From contig JADJXA010000001.1 of NCBI GenBank assembly GCA_016716065.1, positions 990,205-1,054,204 of the forward strand: a DNA stretch of 64,000 nt. Direction: 5' to 3'. The position numbers were made by a program, and so were the translations under genes. The notes beneath the pieces were generated by a model, which searched no databases, had not been told where the DNA came from, and was given only the letters and a program-made list of their open reading frames with translations. Positions 1-8,810 of the stretch are shown here, in pieces (positions within the stretch are counted from its first letter, which is position 1; every line of letters begins with the position of its first letter). Source of the DNA: Candidatus Leptovillus gracilis (GTDB lineage Bacteria; Chloroflexota; Anaerolineae; Promineifilales; Promineifilaceae).

Positions 1-963
1 TTAGATATTGTTGTTCCTGAGCTGCTTCGCCCCCTTCGCATGAAGCGCAGTTGGATACCCTATATTTTTGGCAAACCACAAATCGCAGAGCGTGTCAAAC
101 AAGCCCTGGCCCAATTAGAAATGGATTCTTCTTATAACATGTTTCTCTCTGCGCCATTATTCGTACCATTGGTGCAAAATCTAGCGCCTGAGTTTTGGGC
201 TTTTGATGCGCAAGATAACTTATTGAAACAAGCGCTGTACCGTCACGTGCCTGACCTGGAAAACTTTTATGATTTTTGCTTAACCAACGCCGACTTCATC
301 TCAGCCAATTCAGCCGAAACAACACAATGGTTCCACGGTAAACGGCCTGATGCCCAGTGGATACCCAATGGCGTGGACACAGATATGTTTTCACCCCATC
401 AGACATACCTACGTCCAACCGATTTAGACGGCATCACCCCTCCCATTATCGGTTATGCCGGCAAAATGCAAGAAATGTTTGATGTGCAAGCCATCACCCA
501 AGCAATGAGGGCTTTGCCTGAGGCAAATTTTGTTTTTATTGGGCAGCAACTGAATCGGGAATGGGTAAAAGACATTTGGCAATATCCCAACGCTTACTAT
601 TTAGGTGATAAACCGTATCATTTGCTGCCACAATATCTGGCAGCGTTTGATATTTGTATCATTCCTTATAGCATTGAGCGACAACATGGGGGAGACCCTA
701 TTAAATTTTACGAATACCTGTCCATGGGCAAACCCATTGTTAGCGCGGATATTGGTGGCGTAGGTGTGTTTAAGGACTATCCACAAGTCTGTATTACGCA
801 AACGGCAGAGCAATTTGTCGCCGGCTTATGCCAAATGGTGGCTCTGCTAAAAGATAAAAAGCCGCTTAAAGCGATGCCCGTGCCGCTAGAGTATGTATGG
901 AAGACAAAAGCCGACCAAATTATCCAGGCCATATACCATCGGCGCTCCCCAGTGCAGGCGTAA
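1..963 (+). CDS. glycosyltransferase (GT-B, family 4-like), 5' end outside window
   Basis: The reading frame is open from the first base of the window, so the N-terminus is cut off; an internal ATG at 40 is probably not the true start. About 320 residues are visible. The C-terminal half has the look of a GT-B nucleotide-sugar-binding domain: GYAGKM after a linker, FIGQQ, LPQYLAAFDICIIPY, and the Glu-containing FYEYLSMGKPIV segment that in family 4 enzymes contacts the donor sugar. It probably transfers a sugar to a lipid-linked or surface polysaccharide in the cytoplasm. The next gene starts 1 bp after its stop, and three more polysaccharide genes follow in the same direction, so it belongs to that operon. 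The exact sugar cannot be read from sequence. Confidence 0.85.
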   Translation, partial: LDIVVPELLRPLRMKRSWIPYIFGKPQIAERVKQALAQLEMDSSYNMFLSAPLFVPLVQNLAPEFWAFDAQDNLLKQALYRHVPDLENFYDFCLTNADFISANSAETTQWFHGKRPDAQWIPNGVDTDMFSPHQTYLRPTDLDGITPPIIGYAGKMQEMFDVQAITQAMRALPEANFVFIGQQLNREWVKDIWQYPNAYYLGDKPYHLLPQYLAAFDICIIPYSIERQHGGDPIKFYEYLSMGKPIVSADIGGVGVFKDYPQVCITQTAEQFVAGLCQMVALLKDKKPLKAMPVPLEYVWKTKADQIIQAIYHRRSPVQA

Positions 964-964
964 T

Positions 965-1720
965 ATGCCCCAAAACCTATTCCAAAAAATAACTGAACGC
1001 ACGATCCAGAAATTGAAGCATGATCCTGATTATCGGTTAGACACGAGCGTAAACGGCCGTATTCTATCCCAGGTCTTATGGCAGCGCGCCCTCGCCCAAC
1101 TGCGTGGCGCCTATCGTCACATCTGGTTACAGCACAGCGATGGCCGTCTATTTGTTGGTCGCGCAGTTCGCCTGTTGCACCCCCAACTCATCAGCGTCGG
1201 CCGGGCGGTTATCATTGAAGACAATGTACTGATAGACGCCCTCTCCCAAAATGGCGTCGTATTGGGCAACAATGTCACCATTGCCAAATTCACCACCATA
1301 CAATGCACCGGCGTCATCCGTCACCTCGGCGTTGGGCTAACCATCGGCGACAATTCGGCCGTTGGCGCTTATTCGTTTCTAGGGGCACAAGGTGGCATCG
1401 TGATCGGCAGCAACGTCATCATGGGGCCACGTGTTAGCTTTCACGCCGAAAACCACCGCTACGAGCGTACAGATATCCCCATCCGATTGCAAGGCGAGAG
1501 CCGGCAAGGGATTGTTGTTGACGATGATTGTTGGATAGGAGCCGGCACTATTATTTTGGATGGCGTACACATTGGCAAGGGATGCGTGATGGCTGCGGGC
1601 AGTGTTGTAACCAAAGATGTTCCACCTTATTCTGTTGCGGCCGGTGTTCCAGCTCGGATCATCAAACAACGGCCGTACCCCACTGCCACAGAACCACACA
1701 CCAAGGAAGGGCAATCTTGA
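965..1720 (+). CDS. hexapeptide-repeat acyltransferase (LbH family)
   Basis: A 251-residue protein with many imperfect hexapeptide repeats of left-handed beta-helix O-acetyltransferases (for example VIIEDN, VVLGNN, LTIGDN, IVIGSN, CWIGAG, VHIGKG). The FHAENHRYE segment carries the histidine typical of the active site in this family, and the protein ends with the usual GVPARIIK closing strand. It likely acetylates a sugar of the polysaccharide made by the flanking glycosyltransferases. I chose the ATG at 965, which follows the previous stop by 1 bp; an upstream in-frame start would overlap the previous gene by 70 bp. It overlaps the next gene by 4 bp (TTGA), so translation is probably coupled. 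Confidence 0.88.
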   Translation: MPQNLFQKITERTIQKLKHDPDYRLDTSVNGRILSQVLWQRALAQLRGAYRHIWLQHSDGRLFVGRAVRLLHPQLISVGRAVIIEDNVLIDALSQNGVVLGNNVTIAKFTTIQCTGVIRHLGVGLTIGDNSAVGAYSFLGAQGGIVIGSNVIMGPRVSFHAENHRYERTDIPIRLQGESRQGIVVDDDCWIGAGTIILDGVHIGKGCVMAAGSVVTKDVPPYSVAAGVPARIIKQRPYPTATEPHTKEGQS

Positions 1721-2853
1721 AAATCGCTTTATTAGGCACTCGGGGCATCCCGGCCAGCTACAGCGGCTTCGAAACATGCGTGGAGCAGTTGGGGCAAAGG
1801 CTGGTTGCGCGCGGCCATCACGTAACCGTCTACTGCCGCTCCCATCACATCACCTATGACGGCGATTCCTACAAAGGGATGCGCCTCATCAAATTGCCCA
1901 CCATTTCCAATAAGTATCTGGATACAATGGTACACTCCTTTATCTCTTCGCTGCACGCTTTGCCCCGGCGTTATGACATTGGTCTATATTTTATTGCCGG
2001 CAACAGCCCGGTAACGTGGATACCCAGATTAGTAGGCACAAAGACCTTACTCAATGTAGATGGCCTGGATTGGAAGCGCGAGAAATGGCCGACGGCCGCT
2101 AAAAAGTACATTCAGTTTGCCGAATACTTAGCCACCAAATTGCCCAATATTTACCTGACAGACTCAGAAGTTGTGCAAAGCTACTACCATGATCGCTTTA
2201 ACAGCCAACCACCGTACATTCCCTATGGCTCAGAGGTGGAATTGATGCCGCCTGGCGAAACGTTGGCTCAGTTCGGTCTTGAACCAGGCAACTATATTCT
2301 ATTTGTTGGCCGGTTGGTGCCGGAAAACTGTGCCCATCATCTTGTGGAAGCATTCCGCGAATTGCCCACGGATATGAAATGCGTCATTGTGGGCGATGCT
2401 GCCTATGCAGATGATTACATCCGCTCGTTGAAAGCCAGCGCGCAAGGGGATGCGCGTATTGTGTTTACCGGCTACGTGTTTGGCAAAGGGTATCACGAGC
2501 TGGGATCCAACGCCTATATTTTTGTGGAAACATCTGGCGTTGGCGGAACGCACCCGGCATTGGTGGAGGCAATGGCTTTTGGCAATTGTGTTATTACCCA
2601 CGATACACCGGAAAATCTGGAAACGATTGGCGATGCGGGCTTTGCCTATAACGGCCGTTCCGGGGCCAACAGCTTGCGTGACATTTTACAAAACCTCCTG
2701 GCCGATCCTGAAACGGTAGTACATTATGCGGACCGGGCGCAAAAACGGGCACAGGCTCACTATTCATGGGAGACCGTCACCGACGCCTATGAACGACTGT
2801 TCTTTCAACTCCGTAACCAACCTTTGCCGGAAAGATTAAAAACCTCAGACTGA
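1717..2853 (+). CDS. DUF1972-type glycosyltransferase (GT4)
   Basis: A 378-residue protein opening with KIALLGTRGIPASYSGFE, the signature of DUF1972 glycosyltransferases (rhamnosyl/galactosyl transferases of polysaccharide clusters). The C-terminal GT-B half has ILFVGRLVPEN and the ETSGVGGTHPALVEAMAFG donor-binding segment. I place the start at the TTG at 1717. It overlaps the TGA of the acyltransferase, has an AAGGAAGG ribosome-binding site 7 nt upstream, and lines up with the family N-terminus; an upstream ATG-initiated frame would run through the acyltransferase gene. It acts in the cytoplasm on polysaccharide assembly. The next gene begins 3 bp after the stop. Confidence 0.88.
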   Translation: MKIALLGTRGIPASYSGFETCVEQLGQRLVARGHHVTVYCRSHHITYDGDSYKGMRLIKLPTISNKYLDTMVHSFISSLHALPRRYDIGLYFIAGNSPVTWIPRLVGTKTLLNVDGLDWKREKWPTAAKKYIQFAEYLATKLPNIYLTDSEVVQSYYHDRFNSQPPYIPYGSEVELMPPGETLAQFGLEPGNYILFVGRLVPENCAHHLVEAFRELPTDMKCVIVGDAAYADDYIRSLKASAQGDARIVFTGYVFGKGYHELGSNAYIFVETSGVGGTHPALVEAMAFGNCVITHDTPENLETIGDAGFAYNGRSGANSLRDILQNLLADPETVVHYADRAQKRAQAHYSWETVTDAYERLFFQLRNQPLPERLKTSD

Positions 2854-2856
2854 CTA

Positions 2857-4080
2857 ATGTCCCGTTTACCGTTCAACTATTATTGGCTGGAGGGGATTCT
2901 TCTTTCAGTTGCCACGCTTCCTCTGATCTTCCCTGAACCGATTCCACCGCTCACGGCCGTCTCCCTCCTCCTCCTCGCCCTCATCAGCAGCCTCCCCCTC
3001 CTCACACACCACCGCCCCATCCTACCCAGCACCCCCCTCAACCTGCTCGTCTTGCTCTGGCTGGTTGGCCTGGGCGTTTCCTTCCTCATCACCGCCGACC
3101 CCGACAAAACCCTGCCCCAGGTCACCCGCTTCATCGCCAGCCTGGTCATCTTCTACACCCTCGTATTCAGCCTGCGCCAACGCCGCCATCTGACCTGGTT
3201 TGCCTACGGTCTCATGGGCCTGGCCGCCCTGTTCGCTCTCGTCGCCCCCTTCGCCGTCCAGTGGAACCTGGCGAAAGGCATCCCCATCCCCAACGCCATC
3301 TACGACCTGTTTCCGCTGCTCGTCGCCGACGCCATCCACCCCAACATCATGGCCTCACTCATGGTTTTGCTGCTGCCCCTGCCCCTGGCCTATGTTTTGC
3401 TGCACTGGCCGCGGCGCGGAGTGGCCTGGTGGCTGTGCTTGGCCGCCGCCGTGCTGCCCGGTTTTATCCTCCTGCTGACCAAATCACGTGCCGGCTACCT
3501 GGCGGCCGTCAGCGGTGTGTTGATTGTCCTCTGGCTGGCCCACCGACGCGCTCTGGCGTTGGCGCTGCTGGGAGCTGCGGCCGTTGCCATCCTCTGGCTT
3601 CTCAATACCACCGACCCTACCCTGCCCACGACCGCCAGCAGCCTGACCAACCCCGGAACCATGCAGTTTCGCCTGGAAGTGTGGCGCGTCGCCCTGGACA
3701 TGTTGGCCGATTTCCCCTTCACCGGAGTTGGCATAGGGGCCTTCAACAATGTTGCCATGCGCCTCTACCCCCTTGCCGAAAACAACAACCCCGGCGCCCA
3801 CAACATCTTTTTGCAAGTCGGCGTAGACCTGGGCTTTCCCGGCCTCATCGTTTACATGGCTCTTTTGATTTTGCTGGTTTACCTGGCCTGGACCAGCCTA
3901 CAAACGGCGCGCCAAAGCCAAGATACAACGCTTCAAGCCATGCTGATCGGCGCGCTGGCGGGCATCGTCGCCTATTCGGCGCATGGCTTGTTGGATAATG
4001 GCTTATGGAGTACCCAGGTTTCTTTTGTGCCCTGGCTGATGTTTGCACTGGTAACGGCCGTCCATCGCCTGAAACAATAA
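2857..4080 (+). CDS. O-antigen ligase / polymerase family membrane protein
   Basis: A 407-residue, very hydrophobic protein with about ten to twelve predicted membrane helices. It has the Wzy_C/WaaL pattern: RLEVWRVALDMLADFPFTG, then GVGIGAFNNV, then GAHNIFLQVGVDLGFPGL in a large periplasmic loop. Family members polymerise or ligate undecaprenyl-linked glycans on the outer face of the cytoplasmic membrane. It closes the polysaccharide operon, 3 bp after the preceding glycosyltransferase. Ligase and polymerase cannot be told apart by sequence alone. DNA of the first half is strongly C-biased, with long C runs, unlike the two genes before it. Confidence 0.82.
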   Translation: MSRLPFNYYWLEGILLSVATLPLIFPEPIPPLTAVSLLLLALISSLPLLTHHRPILPSTPLNLLVLLWLVGLGVSFLITADPDKTLPQVTRFIASLVIFYTLVFSLRQRRHLTWFAYGLMGLAALFALVAPFAVQWNLAKGIPIPNAIYDLFPLLVADAIHPNIMASLMVLLLPLPLAYVLLHWPRRGVAWWLCLAAAVLPGFILLLTKSRAGYLAAVSGVLIVLWLAHRRALALALLGAAAVAILWLLNTTDPTLPTTASSLTNPGTMQFRLEVWRVALDMLADFPFTGVGIGAFNNVAMRLYPLAENNNPGAHNIFLQVGVDLGFPGLIVYMALLILLVYLAWTSLQTARQSQDTTLQAMLIGALAGIVAYSAHGLLDNGLWSTQVSFVPWLMFALVTAVHRLKQ

Positions 4081-4092
4081 GGGGTAACATGC

Positions 4093-4132
4093 AAGTTGGT
4101 TTGTTCCAACCCACCAGCCAACCAACAAACTG
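4093..4132. repeat. GTTGGTT/AACCAAC inverted heptad repeat
   Basis: After the O-antigen ligase stop lies AGTTGGTTTGTT, then CCAACCCACC, then AGCCAACCAACAAACT, which can fold into a hairpin. The same words recur at 15226-15284, 22362-22388 and near 56065-56085. Its position past a terminal gene suggests a terminator-like role, but no U-tract follows. The rest of 4081-4308 shows nothing recognisable apart from the ribosome-binding site of the next gene. Confidence 0.5.
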
Positions 4133-4308
4133 AGTAGCTGCGTCAGGTGACAAAACCAACACCCTGTGTTAATCTTTGCACCAGGGAAACATCGTCACTC
4201 GATTCCAACTGAGTCTATAACCATCACGGACAAAGAACACCTTCTCTATCGTGTTCACCTTATCCGTATCCAAAATCACAAACCAAATTGATACATGGGA
4301 GGCAAACA

Positions 4309-4719
4309 ATGGGTGTAGCATTTGCAACAGAAGCATGGATCAAAGCGCTTCAAGTCGAGCTAAACAACAGCGCCGGCTATCAAGAAGCCGCCAAAACCTG
4401 GGAAGGCGACTTTTACTTCGTCGTCACCGCCGGTGATGGCATCCCTAATGATGTTTACATGTACATGGACCTCTGGCACGGCGAATGCCGCGACGCGATG
4501 GAAGTAAGCGACCCGGCCGCCAAAGACCCCGCCTTTGTCATGAGCGCCCCCGTAGATGTCTGGCGCAAAGTCGTGGACAAAAAGCTGGACCCCATCAAAG
4601 GAATGATGACCCGTCAGCTTAAACTCAAAGGCAACATGATGAAAATCATGAAAGCTCCGAAAGCCGCTATCGAACTCGTCGAATGCACCACCCGCATTCA
4701 CACCGACTGGCCCGCGTAG
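4309..4719 (+). CDS. SCP2 sterol-binding domain protein
   Basis: A 136-residue single-domain protein resembling the SCP-2 sterol-transfer family: an early helix (TEAWIKALQVELNNS), YFVVTAGDGIP, YMYMDLWHGECRDAM, then VWRKVVDKKLDPIKGMMTRQLKLKG, the family's conserved helix-turn before the C-terminal helix. Members bind lipids or acyl-CoA in a hydrophobic tunnel. A GGGAGG ribosome-binding site sits 6 nt before the ATG at 4309, which decides this start over an in-frame ATG 21 bp upstream. It lies alone ahead of the alcohol dehydrogenase, about 56 bp apart, possibly in one transcript. Physiological ligand unknown. Confidence 0.8.
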   Translation: MGVAFATEAWIKALQVELNNSAGYQEAAKTWEGDFYFVVTAGDGIPNDVYMYMDLWHGECRDAMEVSDPAAKDPAFVMSAPVDVWRKVVDKKLDPIKGMMTRQLKLKGNMMKIMKAPKAAIELVECTTRIHTDWPA

Positions 4720-4753
4720 CAAGGGCCAATTACCAATTACCAACGTCAATCGT

Positions 4754-4775
4754 CAATCCGAAATCCGAAATTCTT
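4754..4775. repeat. TCCGAAA tandem heptad, 5' of the dehydrogenase
   Basis: The spacer directly before the dehydrogenase ATG reads CAATCCGAAATCCGAAATTC, tandem copies of the 7-bp word TCCGAAA. The same word (complement) is repeated almost five times inside a coding region at 16709-16741. It leaves no recognisable Shine-Dalgarno before the ATG at 4776. Confidence 0.6.
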
Positions 4776-5945
4776 ATGTGGTTCTTTCACTGTCCTGAAA
4801 TCTCTTTTGGTGAAGATGCCCTGTCGCACTTGGCGACCATCCAGGGCCAACGCGCCTTTATTGTGACTGATGCGGTTATTCAGCAGCTTGGTTTTGTCAC
4901 GGCCGTACAAGACCAACTAACCGCCGCCGGGCTAGAAAGCCAGGTCTTCGCCGAAGTCGAGCCAGACCCCTCGCTGCAAACCGTGCGCCGCGGCGCTGCC
5001 CAAATGCTGGCCTACGAACCAGATTGGATTATCGGCCTGGGCGGTGGTTCCAGTATGGACGCCGCCAAAGCTATGTGGATTCATTACGAGCGGCCAGACA
5101 TTGAGCCAGAAGCCATCAACCCATTTGAGTCGTTGGGTTTACGCCAGAAAGCGCGCCTGATCTGCATCCCCACCACCGCCGGAACCGGCTCCGAAGCCGG
5201 CTATGGCATCATCCTCACCGATACGGAAAACGCCCGCAAATTAACCCTCGGCTCGCCGGAAGCCACACCAGACATCGCCATCGTGGACCCCTACTTTACC
5301 GCCAATCTGCCGCGCCAGGTCACGGCCGATACCGGCATAGACGTCCTTACCCACGCCATGGAAGCTTACATCGCCACCTGGGCCAACGATTTTACCGATG
5401 GCCTCTGTTTACAGGCCATCCGGCTGGTCTTTGCCTATTTACCACGCGCCGCAGCCAACGGCGTCAACGACCCAGAAGCGCGGGAGAAGATGGCGAATGC
5501 CGCCACCATCGCCGGCATGGTGTTGGGCAACAGCTCGGTGGCGTTGGCCCACGCCCTGGGGCACAGCGCCGGGGCGCTGCTTCATCAACTGCCACACGGC
5601 CGTATCACCGCCATCTTCCTGCCCTATACCCTGCAATTTGTGGCCAATGGAGGCTACGGCCGTTTCCAAGACATCGCCCACACCCTCCAACTGCCGGCTG
5701 CCAATGAAACCGAAGCCACCGCCAGCGTCATCCAGGCCATTTTCCACCTGCTAGACACCATTGGTCAGCCCAAAAGCCTGCAAGCGGCCGGCATTGCCAC
5801 AGACCAGTTCGTAGAGCTGCTGCCCATCATGGTCGAACACGTGGAAATGGACGCCAACCTGCTGATGTCACCGCGCATTCCCGACACGTCCGAAGTAGAA
5901 AAACTGCTGCAATACGCCTACGAAGGGCGAGCAGTAGATTTTTAA
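4776..5945 (+). CDS. iron-containing alcohol dehydrogenase
   Basis: A 389-residue group III (Fe-dependent) alcohol dehydrogenase. The NAD-binding motif GLGGGSSMDAAK lies near residue 90. The metal ligands are visible as an Asp in TADTGIDVLTHAMEA and the three His of ALAHALGHSAGALLHQLPHG. It interconverts an alcohol and an aldehyde in the cytoplasm; substrate cannot be deduced. I chose ATG 4776 (MWFFHCPEISFGEDAL), the usual family N-terminus; the frame is open 93 bp further upstream but that part is heptad repeat and overlaps the SCP2 gene. Its TAA overlaps the ATG of the patatin gene by one base (TAATG), implying coupled translation. Confidence 0.92.
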   Translation: MWFFHCPEISFGEDALSHLATIQGQRAFIVTDAVIQQLGFVTAVQDQLTAAGLESQVFAEVEPDPSLQTVRRGAAQMLAYEPDWIIGLGGGSSMDAAKAMWIHYERPDIEPEAINPFESLGLRQKARLICIPTTAGTGSEAGYGIILTDTENARKLTLGSPEATPDIAIVDPYFTANLPRQVTADTGIDVLTHAMEAYIATWANDFTDGLCLQAIRLVFAYLPRAAANGVNDPEAREKMANAATIAGMVLGNSSVALAHALGHSAGALLHQLPHGRITAIFLPYTLQFVANGGYGRFQDIAHTLQLPAANETEATASVIQAIFHLLDTIGQPKSLQAAGIATDQFVELLPIMVEHVEMDANLLMSPRIPDTSEVEKLLQYAYEGRAVDF

Positions 5946-6793
5946 TGATTTCGTTGCCTATGACTGCCACCCGTCCCAAAATCGGTTTAGCTCTCAGCGG
6001 CGGCGGGACCAGAGGATTGGTCCACATTGGCGTTCTCTCTGTGCTGGTCAAGGCCGGCATCCCCATAGATTACGTCGCCGGGACCAGTGTCGGCTCGTTT
6101 GTCGGCGCGGTTTTTTGCGCCGGAATGCCGGTAGACCAGATGCGCGCCCTGGCCCTTTCCACCAGTTGGAAGCTGCTGTCGCGTCCGGCCCTCAGCCACA
6201 GCGCCCTCCTCAGCTTTCGCCCGCTGGAAACCTGGGTCGAGCAAATCCTCGGCGACGTGGACATCTGCGACCTGGGCATTCCCTTTGCCGTCATCACTGC
6301 GGACCTGGAGCGGGGCGAAAAGGTGGTGCTGCGCCGCGGTCCAGTGGCGCGCGCCGTTCATGCCAGCTGCGCCATTCCGGGCATAGTCGAACCGGTGGAA
6401 ATTGACGGCCGTCTCCTCTGTGACGGCGGCATCGTAGACAACCTGCCCATACATGTGGTCCGCGACATGGGCGCCGATTACGTCATCGGCGCCGACATCT
6501 TCGTCCCCTCCCACTACCACCGCATGGGTCCCCTGGGCACAGGTCTGATGACCATCGAAACCCTGGTTCGCCACTCCGGCGGCCACGTCGGCGAAGCCGA
6601 CTGCCTCATCACCCCCCAAATCAGCGGCCACGCCTACCACCGCTTTTCCAAGGCCCAAGAATTCTTCCACCTCGGCGAAGACGCCACCCGCCGCGCTCTG
6701 CCAACCATCAAGGCTGCGCTATCAGTATCCAGTATCCAGTATCCAGTATCCAGTGTTCAGTATCCACCAGCTAAACTGAACACTGATTACTGA
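5945..6793 (+). CDS. patatin-like phospholipase (RssA-type)
   Basis: A 282-residue serine lipase/esterase of the patatin family. The oxyanion loop SGGGTRG is near residue 18, the nucleophile elbow GTSVG near residue 45, and the catalytic Asp lies in DGGIVDN near residue 160. It likely hydrolyses membrane acyl lipids in the cytoplasm; no signal peptide is seen. The start overlaps the dehydrogenase stop; an ATG at 5960 is an alternative. The last 25 or so codons (after AALSVSSIQ) are translated from tandem CAGTATC repeats, so the natural C-terminus has been replaced or extended by spacer DNA. This leaves the catalytic domain intact. It converges on the aminomutase gene. Confidence 0.88.
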   Translation: MISLPMTATRPKIGLALSGGGTRGLVHIGVLSVLVKAGIPIDYVAGTSVGSFVGAVFCAGMPVDQMRALALSTSWKLLSRPALSHSALLSFRPLETWVEQILGDVDICDLGIPFAVITADLERGEKVVLRRGPVARAVHASCAIPGIVEPVEIDGRLLCDGGIVDNLPIHVVRDMGADYVIGADIFVPSHYHRMGPLGTGLMTIETLVRHSGGHVGEADCLITPQISGHAYHRFSKAQEFFHLGEDATRRALPTIKAALSVSSIQYPVSSVQYPPAKLNTDY

Positions 6794-6806
6794 TTACTGA
6801 ACACCA
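6722..6806. repeat. CAGTATC tandem repeat with CAGTGTTCAG hairpin between convergent genes
   Basis: Five CAGTATC-type words are followed by CAGTGTTCAG (6751-6760) and its complement CTGAACACTG (6775-6784), then ACTGATTACTGATTACTGAAC. It spans the 3' ends of the convergent patatin and aminomutase genes, a place where a bidirectional terminator would be expected. A related copy lies at 44741-44795, also between convergent genes. Confidence 0.6.
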
Positions 6807-6807
6807 C

Positions 6808-8211
6808 CTACTCCCCACCCTCCTCCAACTGCGCCGACTGGCTTTCAATCGAACCAATGCCCAGCGGCTGCCATTTTTGTTTGGTTTCACCACTGCGCAG
6901 GCGATGTTCCGCGCCGCCACGCGCCCGTGTTTCCTCAAACCCTTCTGGCTCAATAAACATTTTCTGCCCTTCCAGCAGGCCAAAAAGCCCAGCCTGGCCC
7001 GGTTCCGGGCGCGGCGCAATCAGCGCCTCCTGGCCTTTTATCGCGTCTGGGTCATAATCCAGCGGCTCTGTGTAGGTGGTAATAAAGCCTTCAAAGTTGC
7101 GCAGCACCACCTTCCCCGGCGCTTGTGTCAGCAGGTAATTGGGCATCACCGGAATTTTGCCACCGCCGCCCGGCGCATCAACCACGTAGGTTGGCACAGC
7201 GTAGCCAGAGGTGTGGCCGCGTAAACCTTCGATTATCTCAATGCCTTTAGAGACCGGCGTGCGCAGGTGGCCGGAACCGGCTACCAGGTCGCACTGGTAT
7301 AGGTAATACGGCCGTACCCGAATTTTCACCAGGTCATGCACCAATTTGCGCTGAATGTGGACCGAATCATTGATCCCGGCCAGCAGCACACTCTGATTGC
7401 CCAGCGGAACGCCCGCGCGGCTCAATCGGTCCATCGCCGCCGCCAGTTCTGGCGTAATCTCTTTCGGGTGGTTGACGTGGATGTTAATCCACAGCGGATG
7501 ATATTTTTCGATCATCTCGCAAAACTCAGGCGTGACGCGCATCGGCAAAAAGACCGGAACCCGCGAGCCAATGCGGATAATCTCGATGTGCGGAATAGCC
7601 CGCAGACGCGCCAGAATCATGTCCAGCAGCTTGGGAGCCAATACCATGGGGTCGCCGCCGGACAGCAGTACGTCGCGGATTTGTGGCGTGCGTTCGATGT
7701 ATTCAATTTGCGCGTCGAACTCGGCGCGGCTAAACGTTTGCGTGGGGTCGCCAACGATGCGGCTGCGGGTGCAGTAGCGGCAGTAACTGGCGCACTGCGT
7801 CGTCACCAACATCAGCACGCGGTCCGGGTAGCGGTGGACCAGTCCGGGCACTGGCGAATGTTTGTCTTCGGCCAGCGAATCTTCCATCATGGACTCGAAG
7901 GGGACCATCTCGCGGGCGGTAGGGATAATTTGTTTACGTACCGGGCAGTCGGGGTCGTCCGGGTCCATCAGGCTGGCGAAATAAGGGGTGATGTCTACGC
8001 GGAACAGCCCCTTGGCGCTAAGCGCCTGCCGCTCAGAGTCGGTCAGGTTGATGACTTTCTCTAATTCAGCTTCGGAATTGAGGCGATGGCTCATTTGCCA
8101 GCGCCAATCCATCCATTGTTCGTCGGGCACATCGTGCCAGAAAGGGGCGCGCGTATAAACGGGATCGGTGATGGGTGTGGCTACGGCCGTTGCTGTCTGG
8201 GGTTTATTCAT
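6808..8211 (-). CDS. kamA: lysine 2,3-aminomutase
   Basis: A 467-residue radical SAM enzyme. The CASYCRYC cluster motif (CxxxCxxC, near residue 140) binds the 4Fe-4S cluster used to cleave SAM; LSGGDPM is the conserved SAM-contact loop; the PGGGGKIPVMPNY segment holds the PLP-binding lysine of aminomutases. It converts L-alpha-lysine to L-beta-lysine, used in lysine fermentation or as an osmolyte precursor. Length and the PLP lysine favour a true lysine 2,3-aminomutase over the shorter EpmB. The start has AAAGGAG about 11 nt upstream. An N-terminal extension of about 30 residues precedes the conserved WxDWRWQ block. No beta-lysine acetyltransferase gene (ablB) is adjacent, so its role stays open. 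Confidence 0.9.
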   Translation of the reverse strand: MNKPQTATAVATPITDPVYTRAPFWHDVPDEQWMDWRWQMSHRLNSEAELEKVINLTDSERQALSAKGLFRVDITPYFASLMDPDDPDCPVRKQIIPTAREMVPFESMMEDSLAEDKHSPVPGLVHRYPDRVLMLVTTQCASYCRYCTRSRIVGDPTQTFSRAEFDAQIEYIERTPQIRDVLLSGGDPMVLAPKLLDMILARLRAIPHIEIIRIGSRVPVFLPMRVTPEFCEMIEKYHPLWINIHVNHPKEITPELAAAMDRLSRAGVPLGNQSVLLAGINDSVHIQRKLVHDLVKIRVRPYYLYQCDLVAGSGHLRTPVSKGIEIIEGLRGHTSGYAVPTYVVDAPGGGGKIPVMPNYLLTQAPGKVVLRNFEGFITTYTEPLDYDPDAIKGQEALIAPRPEPGQAGLFGLLEGQKMFIEPEGFEETRARGGAEHRLRSGETKQKWQPLGIGSIESQSAQLEEGGE

Positions 8212-8276
8212 GAGGGAAATACTCCTTTTGACATTGCTTGATTGCGGGAAGCGTTTAAGACGAATGGTCGCCGTAA

Positions 8277-8390
8277 ACCAAAGTCCGTATGCCGTTTTCC
8301 GTTGGCATTCACCAGAGGTATCGCCCGACGAAATACGAAATACGGATTATGGATTACCGCATACGGATTACTGCATACGGGTAGGGGAGC
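8277..8390. repeat. ACGGATTAC/GTCCGTATGC heptad-type spacer
   Basis: The 180-bp spacer between OsmC and the aminomutase contains AAGTCCGTATGCCGTTTTCCGTT, a central CATTCACCAGAGGTATCGCCC, then ACGAAATACGGATTATGGATTACCGCATACGGATTACTGCATACGG. The two flanks are roughly complementary. A near twin with the same architecture (CACCGGAGGCAGCGCCC centre) lies at 23579-23656, so this is a mobile or dispersed spacer element. Confidence 0.6.
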
Positions 8391-8393
8391 AAT

Positions 8394-8810
8394 CTAAACC
8401 AGACTGGCTTGCAAAGAGATTTGCGCACCAGCCAACACTTTAGAGACCGGGCACTTTTCCTTTGCTGCCTGCGCTAATTCCTGGAACTTTTCGGCGGAGA
8501 TACCCGGAACCTGCGCCTGGCACACCAGATCAATGTTGGTGATGGTTGGCCCTTCGCCCAGGTGTACGGCCGCCGAGGTTTCCACACGAACCGGAGGCGT
8601 CTCATTGCCCGTTAGCAGCGCTGAAAAGAACATAGAAAAGCAGCCAGCGTGCGCCGCGCCAATCAGTTCTTCTGGATTTGTACCGACGCCATCGCTAAAC
8701 CGAGAAGCCCACGTAAACGGCCCATCGTAAGCGCCGCTTTGCAGCTTCATCACCCCTTTGCCTTCCTTCAATGTACCTTCCCACAAAGCATTGGCTGTAC
8801 GAACTGTCAT
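8394..8810 (-). CDS. OsmC/Ohr family peroxiredoxin
   Basis: A 138-residue OsmC-type protein. Both redox cysteines are present, in AAHAGCFSM near residue 56 and in KEKCPVSK near residue 124, the spacing typical of OsmC rather than Ohr. Family members reduce organic hydroperoxides in the cytoplasm using thiol partners. A strong AAGGAGA site lies 8 nt before the ATG at 8810. It is separated from the aminomutase by repeats, so it is probably its own unit. Confidence 0.9.
   Translation of the reverse strand: MTVRTANALWEGTLKEGKGVMKLQSGAYDGPFTWASRFSDGVGTNPEELIGAAHAGCFSMFFSALLTGNETPPVRVETSAAVHLGEGPTITNIDLVCQAQVPGISAEKFQELAQAAKEKCPVSKVLAGAQISLQASLV

Noticed and set aside
6808..8211. Reading the radical SAM gene as EpmB
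   Set aside because: 467 residues with the PLP-lysine region fit lysine 2,3-aminomutase; EpmB is about 340 residues and sits near efp or epmA, which are not here.
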